Shown here: positions 22,514-31,273 of the stretch, piece after piece
Layout of the letters: every line of letters starts with the position of its first letter
How positions within the stretch are numbered: the stretch's first letter is position 1
Assembly: GCF_000188055.2 (NCBI RefSeq)
Contig: NZ_AEUZ02000001.1
Span: 1 to 64,000 of the forward strand
Origin: Streptococcus urinalis 2285-97
GTDB lineage: Bacteria; Bacillota; Bacilli; Lactobacillales; Streptococcaceae
Length of the DNA stretch: 64,000 bases
Direction: 5' to 3'
Notes under the pieces: model-generated
The model's input: the letters and a program-made list of their open reading frames with translations, nothing else
What the model was told of the DNA's origin: nothing
Databases searched by the model: none
Position numbers and translations under genes: made by a program

Positions 22514-23218
22514 ATGAGTCAATTTATTGTTGATTCCTCATTTTGGAATCTATTCCCACAAGCAAAATTAGGTGTTGTTCTATTAAAAGACTATACTTTA
22601 AATGATGACTACCAACTTGAATTAACAAATTTATTAAAAGAAAGTAATGAGAAGGCTTTACAACACCTCACAGAAGAGACATTCAGTGAAAATGATGTTA
22701 TTCAAATTTATCGTAAAGCTTTTCAACAATTTAAAACAAAAAAGGGAGCACGATCTAGTATTGAATCCCTATTAAAAAGAGTTTCAAATGGAAAACCTGT
22801 TTCTAACATAAATCCACTAGTAGATATTTATAATGCAGCTAGTCTTCAATTTGCACTTCCAGTAGGAGCAGAAGACAGTGATACTTTCGAAGGTGATTTA
22901 CAGTTAACCATTACCGAAGGCGGAGACGATTTTTTCCTCATTGGCGAAGATGATAATAAGCCAACCTTACCAGGTGAACTTTGTTATCGAGACGACAATG
23001 GAGCAGTATGCCGCTGTCTCAATTGGCGTGATGGTGATCGTACAATGATTACAGAAAAAACTAAAAATGCCTTTCTCATTATTGAAGCTCTAGATCCATC
23101 TCAGTTTGAGTCACTTGAAAAAGCATTAAACTTTATCGAAGAAAAAAGTAAGCAATATCTTGGTGCAAAAACACAACAATTTATTTTGGACAAAGAACAC
23201 ACAACTATAACAATTTAA
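22514..23218 (+). CDS. B3/4 domain protein of the arginine deiminase locus
   Basis: A 234-residue cytoplasmic protein of the B3/4 family, which shares its fold with the tRNA-binding/editing module of phenylalanyl-tRNA synthetase beta chain. Recognisable features are KGARSSIESLLKR, NPLVDIYNAASLQFALPVG and the C-terminal region with CYRDDNGAVCRCLNWRDGD. The ribosome site AAGGAGG is strong. It lies between the regulators and arcA, ends in its own terminator and has no known role in the pathway. An amino acid or aminoacyl-tRNA binding role is only a guess. Confidence 0.82.
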   Translation: MSQFIVDSSFWNLFPQAKLGVVLLKDYTLNDDYQLELTNLLKESNEKALQHLTEETFSENDVIQIYRKAFQQFKTKKGARSSIESLLKRVSNGKPVSNINPLVDIYNAASLQFALPVGAEDSDTFEGDLQLTITEGGDDFFLIGEDDNKPTLPGELCYRDDNGAVCRCLNWRDGDRTMITEKTKNAFLIIEALDPSQFESLEKALNFIEEKSKQYLGAKTQQFILDKEHTTITI

Positions 23219-23242
23219 AAAAGAAGGTCATCCTTCTTTTTT
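23217..23242 (+). terminator. Terminator between the B3/4 gene and arcA
   Basis: AAAAAAGAAGG and CCTTCTTTTTT flank a 4-base loop right at the stop codon of the B3/4 gene, followed by T-rich sequence. Confidence 0.82.
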
Positions 23243-23264
23243 TGATATTTTTTCACTTTTTTTG

Positions 23265-23282
23265 AATTAATAAATATTAATT
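23265..23282. promoter_or_regulatory. AT-rich palindrome upstream of arcA
   Basis: AATTAATA and TATTAATT are exact complements around 2 bp, preceded by G (GAATTAAT...). It is about 65 bp before the arcA -10 and resembles ARG-box half sites, so it may bind ArgR or the Crp/Fnr regulator. Confidence 0.4.
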
Positions 23283-23347
23283 TTCACTTCTATAACCGTT
23301 TTTTCTTTAAGAAAACAGTTACATTTTTATAAAGTTGCAAAATATAG

Positions 23348-23353
23348 TATAAT
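23348..23353 (+). promoter_or_regulatory. Probable arcA -10 element
   Basis: TATAAT is present with no good -35 (best TTTATA at 16 bp). A poor -35 fits a promoter that depends on an activator, as expected for arc operons. Confidence 0.5.
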
Positions 23354-23418
23354 AACGTGAAATACTTAACAGTAAAATCGTGAAATAAATCTTTTTTTCC
23401 GTATCAAAAAAGATAAAA

Positions 23419-23432
23419 TGAAAACGTAAACA
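23419..23432 (+). promoter_or_regulatory. cre (CcpA) site in the arcA leader
   Basis: TGAAAACGTAAACA matches the catabolite response consensus TGWAANCGNTNWCA at all but one position. It lies between the -10 and the arcA start, where CcpA would block elongation or initiation. CcpA control of arc operons is established in several streptococci. Confidence 0.72.
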
Positions 23433-23490
23433 ATGATAAAATTCTTGAGTAGTGAAAAATTCACTACTATTTGAAAGGAGGAGTCATAAA

Positions 23491-24723
23491 ATGGCTCAAA
23501 CAAGTCCAATTCATGTATTTTCCGAAATCGGAAAATTAAAAAAAGTCATGTTACATCGCCCAGGTAAAGAAATTGAAAATCTTATGCCTGACTATTTGGA
23601 ACGTCTTCTCTTTGATGATATTCCATTCTTAGAAGATGCTCAAAAAGAACATGACGCATTCGCACAAGCACTTCGTAACGAAGGTGTTGAAGTTCTTTAT
23701 TTAGAAGACTTAGCTGCTGAATCACTTACAAGTCAAGAAATTCGTGAACAATTTATTGATGAATATATCAGCGAAGCTAATATTCGTGGTCGTGCAACTA
23801 AAAAAGCTATCAGAGAGTTGCTATTAGGTATTGAAGACAACAAAGAACTTGTTGAAAAAACAATGGCTGGTGTTCAAAAATCAGAACTTCCTGAAATTCC
23901 AGCAGCTGAGAAAGGATTAACCGATTTAGTAGAATCAGATTATCCATTTGCTATTGATCCAATGCCAAATCTTTATTTCACTCGTGACCCATTTGCAACA
24001 ATGAGTACAGGTGTTTCATTGAACCACATGTTCTCAGAAACACGTAACCGTGAAACGTTGTATGGTAAATACATCTTTACACACCATCCAGAGTATGGTG
24101 GAAAAGTTCCACTTGTATACGATCGTAATGAAACAACTCGTATCGAAGGTGGCGACGAATTAGTTCTTTCTAAAGATGTTCTTGCTGTTGGTATCTCTCA
24201 ACGTACTGATGCTGCATCAATTGAAAAACTTTTGGTTAACATTTTCAAACAAAACCTTGGATTCAAAAAAGTTTTAGCATTTGAATTTGCAAACAACCGT
24301 AAATTCATGCATCTTGACACTGTCTTTACAATGGTTGACTATGATAAATTTACAATTCATCCAGAAATTGAAGGAGACCTTCGTGTTTACTCTGTAACTT
24401 ATGAAAACGAAGACCTCCATATTGAAGAAGAAAAAGGTGATTTAGCAGAACTTCTAGCTGAAAACCTTGGTGTTGAAAAAGTTGAATTAATCCGTTGTGG
24501 TGGTGATAATCTTGTTGCTGCAGGACGTGAACAATGGAACGATGGATCAAACACATTGACAATCGCACCAGGTGTTGTCGTTGTTTACAACCGTAACACA
24601 ATCACAAATGCTATCTTAGAATCAAAAGGATTGAAATTAATCAAAATCAACGGAAGCGAATTAGTTCGCGGTCGTGGTGGTCCACGTTGTATGTCAATGC
24701 CATTTGAACGTGAGGATCTATAA
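23491..24723 (+). CDS. arcA: Arginine deiminase
   Basis: Hydrolyses arginine to citrulline and ammonia, the first step of the ADI pathway. The 410-residue protein ends with the catalytic-Cys segment [12 protein letters not shown] (Cys about 400) and carries the substrate-binding FTRDPFA and HLDTVFTM (catalytic His) motifs. The start is ATG 23491 behind GAAAGGAGGAG; an in-frame ATG at 23452 lacks a ribosome site and would add 13 unrelated residues. The homologous protein in group A streptococcus is also surface-associated (SagP/SADI). It heads arcA-arcB-arcD-arcC. Confidence 0.98.
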   Translation: MAQTSPIHVFSEIGKLKKVMLHRPGKEIENLMPDYLERLLFDDIPFLEDAQKEHDAFAQALRNEGVEVLYLEDLAAESLTSQEIREQFIDEYISEANIRGRATKKAIRELLLGIEDNKELVEKTMAGVQKSELPEIPAAEKGLTDLVESDYPFAIDPMPNLYFTRDPFATMSTGVSLNHMFSETRNRETLYGKYIFTHHPEYGGKVPLVYDRNETTRIEGGDELVLSKDVLAVGISQRTDAASIEKLLVNIFKQNLGFKKVLAFEFANNRKFMHLDTVFTMVDYDKFTIHPEIEGDLRVYSVTYENEDLHIEEEKGDLAELLAENLGVEKVELIRCGGDNLVAAGREQWNDGSNTLTIAPGVVVVYNRNTITNAILESKGLKLIKINGSELVRGRGGPRCMSMPFEREDL

Positions 24724-24764
24724 AAAAATAATTCAAAAAAAATCATTAAAGAGGTAACTAACTT

Positions 24765-25778
24765 ATGACACAAGTATTCCAAGGACGTAGTTTCTTAGCA
24801 GAAAAAGACTTTACACGCGCTGAATTAGAATATCTTATTGACTTTTCAGCACATTTAAAAGATTTGAAAAAAAGAGGAATTCCTCATCATTATTTAGAAG
24901 GTAAAAACATTGCTCTTCTTTTTGAAAAAACATCTACTCGTACGCGTTCTGCATTTACAACTGCAGCAATCGATTTAGGTGCACATCCAGAATATCTTGG
25001 TGCTAATGACATTCAATTAGGTAAAAAAGAATCAACTGAAGATACTGCAAAAGTTTTAGGACGTATGTTTGATGGTATTGAATTCCGTGGTTTCAGCCAA
25101 AGAATGGTTGAAGAACTCGCTGAATTCTCAGGTGTTCCAGTATGGAATGGTTTAACAGATGAATGGCATCCAACACAAATGTTAGCTGACTTCTTGACAG
25201 TTAAAGAAAACTTTGGAAAACTTCAAGGAATTACTTTAGTATATTGTGGTGATGGACGTAATAACATGGCTAATTCTTTATTAGTTACTGGTGCAATCCT
25301 AGGTGTTAATGTTCGTATCTTCTCACCAAAAGAACTATTCCCATCAGAAGAAGTTGTTTCACTTGCTGAATCATATGCAAAAGAAAGTGGTGCAAAATTG
25401 CTTATCACTGAAGATGCTGATGAAGCTGTAAAAGGTGCTGACGTTCTTTATACAGATGTTTGGGTATCAATGGGTGAAGAAGACAAATTTGAAGAACGTG
25501 TTAAATTATTGAAACCATATCAAGTTAACATGGATCTTGTTAAAAAAGCTGATAACGAAAACCTTATTTTCCTACATTGCCTACCTGCATTCCATGATAC
25601 AAACACTGTTTACGGTAAAGACATCGAAGAAAGATTTGGTGTTAAAGAAATGGAAGTTACTGATGAAGTCTTCCGTAGTAAATATGCTCGTCACTTTGAT
25701 CAAGCAGAAAACCGTATGCACACAATCAAAGCTGTTATGGCTGCAACTTTAGGAAATCTCTTTATTCCAAAAGTTTAA
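24765..25778 (+). CDS. arcB: Ornithine carbamoyltransferase, catabolic
   Basis: Phosphorolyses citrulline to ornithine and carbamoyl phosphate. The 337-residue protein has the carbamoyl-phosphate motif STRTR (about 57-61), the ornithine-loop FHCLPAFHD (near 270) and DEVF. Length is normal for catabolic OTCase. It follows arcA by 41 bp with RBS AGAGGTAA and is followed by a strong hairpin terminator before arcD. Confidence 0.97.
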   Translation: MTQVFQGRSFLAEKDFTRAELEYLIDFSAHLKDLKKRGIPHHYLEGKNIALLFEKTSTRTRSAFTTAAIDLGAHPEYLGANDIQLGKKESTEDTAKVLGRMFDGIEFRGFSQRMVEELAEFSGVPVWNGLTDEWHPTQMLADFLTVKENFGKLQGITLVYCGDGRNNMANSLLVTGAILGVNVRIFSPKELFPSEEVVSLAESYAKESGAKLLITEDADEAVKGADVLYTDVWVSMGEEDKFEERVKLLKPYQVNMDLVKKADNENLIFLHCLPAFHDTNTVYGKDIEERFGVKEMEVTDEVFRSKYARHFDQAENRMHTIKAVMAATLGNLFIPKV

Positions 25779-25791
25779 AATCGAATGACTA

Positions 25792-25826
25792 TAGGGAATT
25801 GACTATACGTCAATTCCCTATTTTTT
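25792..25826 (+). terminator. Intra-operon terminator between arcB and arcD
   Basis: TAGGGAATTGAC pairs perfectly with GTCAATTCCCTA across a 5-base loop and is followed by TTTTTT. It should reduce arcD-arcC expression relative to arcAB unless read through. Confidence 0.9.
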
Positions 25827-25841
25827 GAAATGAGGTATAAA

Positions 25842-27269
25842 ATGGAAGAAGAAAAAAAATTAGGGCTATTGCCACTAACAATGTTGGTTATTGGTTCTCT
25901 CATCGGTGGTGGAATCTTTGACTTGATGCAAAACATGAGTTCTAAAGCTGGTTTAGTTCCAATGCTTATCGCTTGGTTAATTACTGGAATTGGTATGGGA
26001 ACTTTTGTTTTAAGTTTCCAAAACTTATCTGAAAAACGCCCAGATTTGACTGCTGGTATCTTTAGTTATGCTAAAGAAGGTTTTGGGAACTTTATGGGAT
26101 TTAACTCTGCTTGGGGTTATTGGTTATCAGCATGGCTTGGAAATGTTGCTTATGCTGCACTACTATTTAGTTCACTAGGTTATTTCTTCAAATTCTTTGG
26201 TGATGGTAATAATATTGCTTCAATTCTTGGTGCAAGTATTGTTATTTGGGTTGTTCACTTCTTAATTTTAAGAGGTGTTAATACTGCTGCTTTCATCAAC
26301 ACTATCGTTACTTTTGCAAAATTGGTGCCTGTTGTTATTTTCCTAATTTCAGCATTATTAGCTTTCAAATTTAACATTTTTAGTCTTGATATCTGGGGAA
26401 ATGGTCTCCATCAATCTGTATTCAATCAAGTAAACTCAACAATGAAAACTGCTGTTTGGGTATTTATTGGTATTGAAGGTGCCGTTGTCTTCTCAGGTCG
26501 TGCTAAAAAACATTCTGACATTGGTAAAGCAAGTATTCTAGCATTATTCACGATGATTTCACTCTATGTGTTGATTTCAGTATTATCACTTGGTGTTATG
26601 TCTCGTCCAGAACTTGCTAACTTAAAAACACCAGCTATGGCTTATGTTTTAGAAAAAGCTGTTGGTCACTGGGGTGCTATCTTAGTTAATCTTGGTGTTA
26701 TTATCTCTGTATTTGGTGCCATTCTTGCTTGGACTTTGTTTGCAGCTGAATTACCATATCAAGCTGCTAAAGAAGGTGCATTCCCTAAATTCTTTGCAAA
26801 AGAAAATAAAAATAAAGCACCAATTAACTCTCTATTAGTAACTAATCTCTGTGTACAAGCATTCTTAATCACATTCTTATTCACACAAAGTGCTTACCGT
26901 TTTGGTTTTGCTTTAGCATCATCAGCTATCTTAATTCCTTATGCATTCACAGCATTGTATCAATTGCAATATACGCTTCGTGAAGATAAATCAACACCAG
27001 GTCATCAAAAGAACTTGATAATTGGTATTTTTGCTACAATCTATGCAGTTTATCTTATTTATGCTGGTGGTTTTGATTACTTACTTCTAACAATGATTGC
27101 CTATGCTTTAGGTATGATTCTCTACGTCAAAATGAGAAAAGATGATAAACTTCCTGTATTTGTAGGATATGAAAAAATTAGCGCCATTGTTATTCTAGTA
27201 CTTTGTCTATTATGTATTATTGAAATTATGACTGGACAAATTGATCTTGCTGCTATTTTAGCTGGATAA
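25842..27269 (+). CDS. arcD: Arginine-ornithine antiporter
   Basis: APC-superfamily exchanger that imports arginine for ornithine without net energy cost. The 475-residue protein has about 12-13 membrane helices, with the binding-site signature [16 protein letters not shown] near the N-terminus. The start chosen is ATG 25842, seven bases after GAGG; the upstream in-frame ATG at 25830 overlaps that ribosome site. It lies behind the arcB hairpin and 20 bp before arcC. Confidence 0.95.
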   Translation: MEEEKKLGLLPLTMLVIGSLIGGGIFDLMQNMSSKAGLVPMLIAWLITGIGMGTFVLSFQNLSEKRPDLTAGIFSYAKEGFGNFMGFNSAWGYWLSAWLGNVAYAALLFSSLGYFFKFFGDGNNIASILGASIVIWVVHFLILRGVNTAAFINTIVTFAKLVPVVIFLISALLAFKFNIFSLDIWGNGLHQSVFNQVNSTMKTAVWVFIGIEGAVVFSGRAKKHSDIGKASILALFTMISLYVLISVLSLGVMSRPELANLKTPAMAYVLEKAVGHWGAILVNLGVIISVFGAILAWTLFAAELPYQAAKEGAFPKFFAKENKNKAPINSLLVTNLCVQAFLITFLFTQSAYRFGFALASSAILIPYAFTALYQLQYTLREDKSTPGHQKNLIIGIFATIYAVYLIYAGGFDYLLLTMIAYALGMILYVKMRKDDKLPVFVGYEKISAIVILVLCLLCIIEIMTGQIDLAAILAG

Positions 27270-27289
27270 TTCATAGAAAGAGGAAAAAA

Positions 27290-28246
27290 TTGGTAAAAGA
27301 ACATCAAAAAATCGTAGTTGCCTTAGGTGGTAACGCTATTCTATCAACAGATGCTTCTGCAAAAGCTCAACAAGAAGCATTAATTAGCACATCAAAATCA
27401 CTTGTTAAACTTATAAAAGAAGGCCATGATGTTATCGTTACTCATGGTAATGGTCCACAAGTTGGTAACTTATTATTACAACAAGCTGCTGCTGATTCTG
27501 AAAAAAATCCTGCTATGCCACTTGATACTTGTGTTGCTATGACTGAAGGTAGCATTGGCTTCTGGCTACAAAATGCACTTGATAATGAACTACAAGAACA
27601 AGGTATTGAAAAAGAAGTCGCAACTGTTGTTACTCAAGTCATTGTTGACGAAAAAGATCAAGCCTTCACAAACCCAACAAAACCAATTGGTCCATTCTTA
27701 TCTGAAGAAGACGCTACTAAACAAGCTCAAGAAACAGGTTCAAAATTTAAAGAAGATGCTGGACGTGGTTGGCGTAAAGTGGTTCCTTCACCAAAACCAG
27801 TTGGAATCAAAGAAGCATCTGTTATCAGACGTTTAGTAGACTCTGGTGTTGTTGTTATTAGTGCTGGTGGTGGCGGTGTTCCCGTTATTGAAGATGCTAA
27901 TACAAAAACATTACAAGGTGTTGAAGCTGTTATTGATAAAGACTTTGCTAGTCAAACCCTATCAGAACTAGTTGATGCAGACCTATTCATCGTCTTAACT
28001 GGTGTTGACAATGTCTTTGTTAACTTTAATAAACCAAATCAAGAAAAATTAGAAGAAGTTACGGTTTCACAAATGAAACAATACATTTCTGAAGACCAAT
28101 TTGCGCCAGGAAGTATGTTACCAAAAGTAGAAGCTGCAATTGCTTTTGTTGAAAACAAACCTGAAGCGCGTGCTATCATTACGTCACTTGAAAATATTGA
28201 TAATGTCTTAGCAGAAAATGCAGGAACACAAATTGTTGCTGGCTAA
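27290..28246 (+). CDS. arcC: Carbamate kinase
   Basis: Transfers phosphate from carbamoyl phosphate to ADP, the ATP-yielding step of the ADI pathway. The 318-residue amino-acid-kinase-fold protein has VALGGNAIL at the N-terminus, HGNGPQVG, and the [10 protein letters not shown] and [10 protein letters not shown] motifs. The start is TTG 27290, five bases after AAAGAGG; no ATG fits. It closes the operon. No arcT/peptidase gene, found in some streptococcal clusters, is present between arcD and arcC. Confidence 0.96.
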   Translation: MVKEHQKIVVALGGNAILSTDASAKAQQEALISTSKSLVKLIKEGHDVIVTHGNGPQVGNLLLQQAAADSEKNPAMPLDTCVAMTEGSIGFWLQNALDNELQEQGIEKEVATVVTQVIVDEKDQAFTNPTKPIGPFLSEEDATKQAQETGSKFKEDAGRGWRKVVPSPKPVGIKEASVIRRLVDSGVVVISAGGGGVPVIEDANTKTLQGVEAVIDKDFASQTLSELVDADLFIVLTGVDNVFVNFNKPNQEKLEEVTVSQMKQYISEDQFAPGSMLPKVEAAIAFVENKPEARAIITSLENIDNVLAENAGTQIVAG

Positions 28247-28247
28247 T

Positions 28248-28278
28248 AAAAAAAGAAGCTGTTTCAGCTTCTTTTTTA
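28248..28278. terminator. Bidirectional terminator between arcC and trpS
   Basis: AAAAAAGAAGCTG and CAGCTTCTTTTTT flank a 3-base loop, with A- and T-tracts on both sides. It serves both convergent genes. Confidence 0.9.
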
Positions 28279-29301
28279 TTTGTAATAATTTAATCCCATT
28301 GCTGATTTCACTTCATCCAGAGTAGAAGAGGCTACAGCTTGAGCTCTCTCACTTCCATTTTTGAGCATTTGATATACCTGTCCCATATCTTTAGCATATT
28401 CTAAACGACGCTCTCTAATAGGCGATAACTCCCGTTCTAAGATATCAAGAAGATAACGTTTTGTTTTAACATCTCCAAGACCACCTCTTTGGTAGTGTTC
28501 TTTCATAGCATTAATTTCTTTTTGATCTTCAGCTCTTCCAAAAACATCAAGATAATGGAATACCATATTACCTTCAATTTTTCCTGGGTCTTCTACTTTG
28601 ATATGATTTGGATCAGTATACATGCTCATTACTTTTTTCTTAACGGTATCCATATCATCAGCAAGAAAAATACCATTATTTAATGACTTAGACATTTTGG
28701 CATTGCCATCCAAACCAGGTAAACGTCCTGCAGCTTCATTATCTGGATAAATACCTTCTGGCTCAACTAAAACTTGACAATTATAGGCATGATTAAATGA
28801 ACGAACAATTTCACGTGTTTGTTCAATCATTGGTTTTTGGTCTGTCCCTACAGGTACAAAATTAGCTTTAAATGCTGTAATATCAGCTGCCTGTGCAACT
28901 GGATAAACCAAAAAACCTGCTGGAATAGACTCTCCAAAACCTTTTTGAGCAATCTCAGTTTTGACAGTAGGATTGCGTTCTAATCGTGCTAGTGAGACCA
29001 AGTTCATATAATACATACTTAGTTCTGCCAATTCTGGAATTTGACTTTGAATAAATAAAGTTGATTTATTTGGATCTAACCCAACAGCTAAATAGTCAAG
29101 CGCCACATTTCCAATTGATTCTACAATGGTTTGTGGATCTTTAGCATGATCAGTTAAAGCTTGTTGATCAGCTAAAAAAACAAATAATTGATACTTACCT
29201 TCATTCTGTAGTGCAACTCTATTTTTTAAACTACCCACATAATGACCAATATGTAGTTTTCCAGTTGGTCTATCACCGGTTAAAATAATTGGTTTAGTCA
29301 T
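28276..29301 (-). CDS. trpS: Tryptophanyl-tRNA synthetase
   Basis: Class I synthetase charging tRNA-Trp. HIGH is at 17-20 ([10 protein letters not shown]) and KMSKS near 203 ([10 protein letters not shown]). The 341-residue length is normal. RBS GGAG precedes ATG 29301 by four bases. The 102-bp upstream gap is too short for a full T-box and shows none. It is a single-gene unit convergent with arcC. Confidence 0.97.
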   Translation of the reverse strand: MTKPIILTGDRPTGKLHIGHYVGSLKNRVALQNEGKYQLFVFLADQQALTDHAKDPQTIVESIGNVALDYLAVGLDPNKSTLFIQSQIPELAELSMYYMNLVSLARLERNPTVKTEIAQKGFGESIPAGFLVYPVAQAADITAFKANFVPVGTDQKPMIEQTREIVRSFNHAYNCQVLVEPEGIYPDNEAAGRLPGLDGNAKMSKSLNNGIFLADDMDTVKKKVMSMYTDPNHIKVEDPGKIEGNMVFHYLDVFGRAEDQKEINAMKEHYQRGGLGDVKTKRYLLDILERELSPIRERRLEYAKDMGQVYQMLKNGSERAQAVASSTLDEVKSAMGLNYYK

Positions 29302-29403
29302 CTTTGCTCCTTAATTATTCTTCATTTGCAAACTATATAGTTATATTATCATGTCACTACACTGATTGCAATTGGAATTACTGAAATCAACTGTTCTTAA
29401 GGA

Positions 29404-30096
29404 CTAAATATTATGCATTTTCAAATCCTTTTTGACTATTTCGATACCATAATGAACCATAATAATTAACAAGGTCACTGTAACACCTAAAATAGCTTTA
29501 TAGCCAACAAATTTAAATAATTCAGCTGCTACCAAAGCTCCTACAACAAAAGCTCCTACAACTAAAGAATAATTGATTGCTCTACGTTTTTGTTTTTCTG
29601 TTTTTTGTCGACTAACGATATATTCATACCAAAATTGCAACATCTTTCTATAGTTACCTGATGTCATTAAAATAGTATAGGGTTCAGATTCTATGCGACT
29701 TCCTGAAAATGTCAACATTAGTATACCAGTACCTAAGGCTAATAAAGCAACCCAAATATTATGATCTACTTTTGAAATAAAAGGAATAGCAATAGTTGAA
29801 AGTAATAAAGGAAGTAAAGCATATAAACGCCAATAAGCTGTTATTGCTCTTTCTTTTATCATTATGCCAATTAAAAAGCCAATTGAGAAAAAAGCTACTG
29901 AAAACAATTTCGTAATTAAAAAATGAAAATCATCTTGACCTAGATTAGTGACCATTAAAATAATATTCCCTGTTTGAGTTGCTACAAGGGTATGGAATTG
30001 CATTTCACTATAGACATCAATAAATCCCCCAATAAATCCCAATAATAATGCCATTGGTCTTCCATCTTGTGGCATTACTCGTTGATTTAATTGCAT
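29404..30096 (-). CDS. YoaK (DUF1275) family membrane protein
   Basis: A 230-residue membrane protein with about six hydrophobic segments and the family hallmark GFIGGFIDVYSEMQFHTLVATQTGN at residues about 20-44, broken by a short charged loop (KQKRRA) in the middle. DUF1275 proteins are widespread, with unknown transport or membrane function. Stand-alone gene between trpS and the divergent yitT-like gene. Confidence 0.82.
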   Translation of the reverse strand: MQLNQRVMPQDGRPMALLLGFIGGFIDVYSEMQFHTLVATQTGNIILMVTNLGQDDFHFLITKLFSVAFFSIGFLIGIMIKERAITAYWRLYALLPLLLSTIAIPFISKVDHNIWVALLALGTGILMLTFSGSRIESEPYTILMTSGNYRKMLQFWYEYIVSRQKTEKQKRRAINYSLVVGAFVVGALVAAELFKFVGYKAILGVTVTLLIIMVHYGIEIVKKDLKMHNI

Positions 30097-30196
30097 GAAT
30101 CAAATTTCCTTTCTTATTTTCTCACGCATTCCATTATATACCAAATAAGCTTTCTTTCAAGAAATAATCTAAAATATAAATTCTTTTTCAAAAGAC

Positions 30197-30225
30197 TTGA
30201 CTAGTTTGACTTACTATAAGATAAT
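30197..30225 (+). promoter_or_regulatory. Promoter upstream of the YitT-family gene
   Basis: TTGACT (30197-30202), a 17-bp spacer and GATAAT (30220-30225). It gives a leader of about 100 nt that contains a terminator-like hairpin. Confidence 0.6.
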
Positions 30226-30259
30226 AGATGGTAACGAATTGATATAAACACAAAAGTGT

Positions 30260-30298
30260 AAGGTTGTCGGTATTTTTACCGACAGCTTTCTCTTTTTT
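30260..30298 (+). terminator. Terminator-like hairpin in the YitT leader (possible attenuator)
   Basis: TGTCGGTA/TACCGACA with TTTT loop, extended by four weaker pairs, is followed by a C/T-rich tract ending TTTTTT. It lies between a promoter and the gene it precedes, with no upstream plus-strand gene to terminate. Confidence 0.6.
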
Positions 30299-30334
30299 AT
30301 TGTTGAAAAAAAATCGTATTAGTTAGGAGAAATG

Positions 30335-31207
30335 ATGTCAAAGAAATTTAAAAATTTTTTGCTGTTAAATGTTGGAGCTTTCATAGCTGCTTTTGGTTTT
30401 AATGCTTTTTTTGTTCATAACAATATTGTTACTGGTGGTATTGGTGGACTTGCTATTAGCTTTCATCAAATTTTTGGTTGGGATTCTGCTAACTTTATGT
30501 TAATTGTAAATATTCCACTTTTACTACTGTGTTACTTTGGTTTAGGTAAACAAACTTTTATTAAAACCATCTATGGTTCTTGGGTTTACCCATTACTCAT
30601 TAAATTGACACAAAATGTACCTACAATGACAAAAAGCCCTCTCCTTGCTGCAATTTTTGGTGGATTGGTCGTAGGTTTTGGATTAGGAATTATTTTTTGG
30701 AGTGATTCTTCAACTGGTGGTACAGGTATTCTTGTTCAATTATTAGGAAAATATACTCCGATCAGTCTTGGTCAAGGGGTTGTCCTTATTGACGGTTTAG
30801 TTACATTGATTGGTTTTTTAGCTTTTGATAGTGACACTGTTCTTTATTCTATTATTGGACTAGTTGTGATTAGTTATATTATTAATGCCATTCAAACTGG
30901 ATTTACAACTTTGACAACAGTTCTTATTGTTTCTAAAAGACATCATCAAATTAAACATTACATTAATACTGTTGCTGATCGCGGTGTTACAGAAATCCCT
31001 GTTAAAGGGGGCTATTCAGGTAAAAATCATGTTATGCTCATAACTACAGTAGCAGGCTATGAGTTTGCTAAATTACAAGAAGCAATTGAAAAAATTGATG
31101 AAACAGCCTTTATCACTGTAATGCCAACATCACAAGTTAAGGGACGTGGATTTAGTCTTCAAAAGAATCATGCACAGATTGAAGATGACATCCTTATCCC
31201 AATGTAA
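30335..31207 (+). CDS. YitT-family membrane protein (DUF161 + DUF2179)
   Basis: A 290-residue protein with five or six N-terminal membrane helices (to about 205), including NIVTGGIGGLA and DSSTGGTGILVQLLG, and a soluble C-terminal DUF2179 domain (about 210-275). The family is common in Firmicutes, with unproven transport function. ATG 30335 is better spaced from AGGAG than the adjacent ATG 30332. Expression may be attenuated by the leader hairpin. Confidence 0.85.
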   Translation: MSKKFKNFLLLNVGAFIAAFGFNAFFVHNNIVTGGIGGLAISFHQIFGWDSANFMLIVNIPLLLLCYFGLGKQTFIKTIYGSWVYPLLIKLTQNVPTMTKSPLLAAIFGGLVVGFGLGIIFWSDSSTGGTGILVQLLGKYTPISLGQGVVLIDGLVTLIGFLAFDSDTVLYSIIGLVVISYIINAIQTGFTTLTTVLIVSKRHHQIKHYINTVADRGVTEIPVKGGYSGKNHVMLITTVAGYEFAKLQEAIEKIDETAFITVMPTSQVKGRGFSLQKNHAQIEDDILIPM

Positions 31208-31273
31208 TTGATTGAAAATAGAGGCTTTTTCTAGTAAAATAACAGAGAAATTATATACAAGAGGTAACCAAAT

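Noticed and set aside
29302..29403. T-box riboswitch upstream of trpS
   Set aside because: The gap is about 100 bp, too short, and no T-box sequence or terminator is evident.
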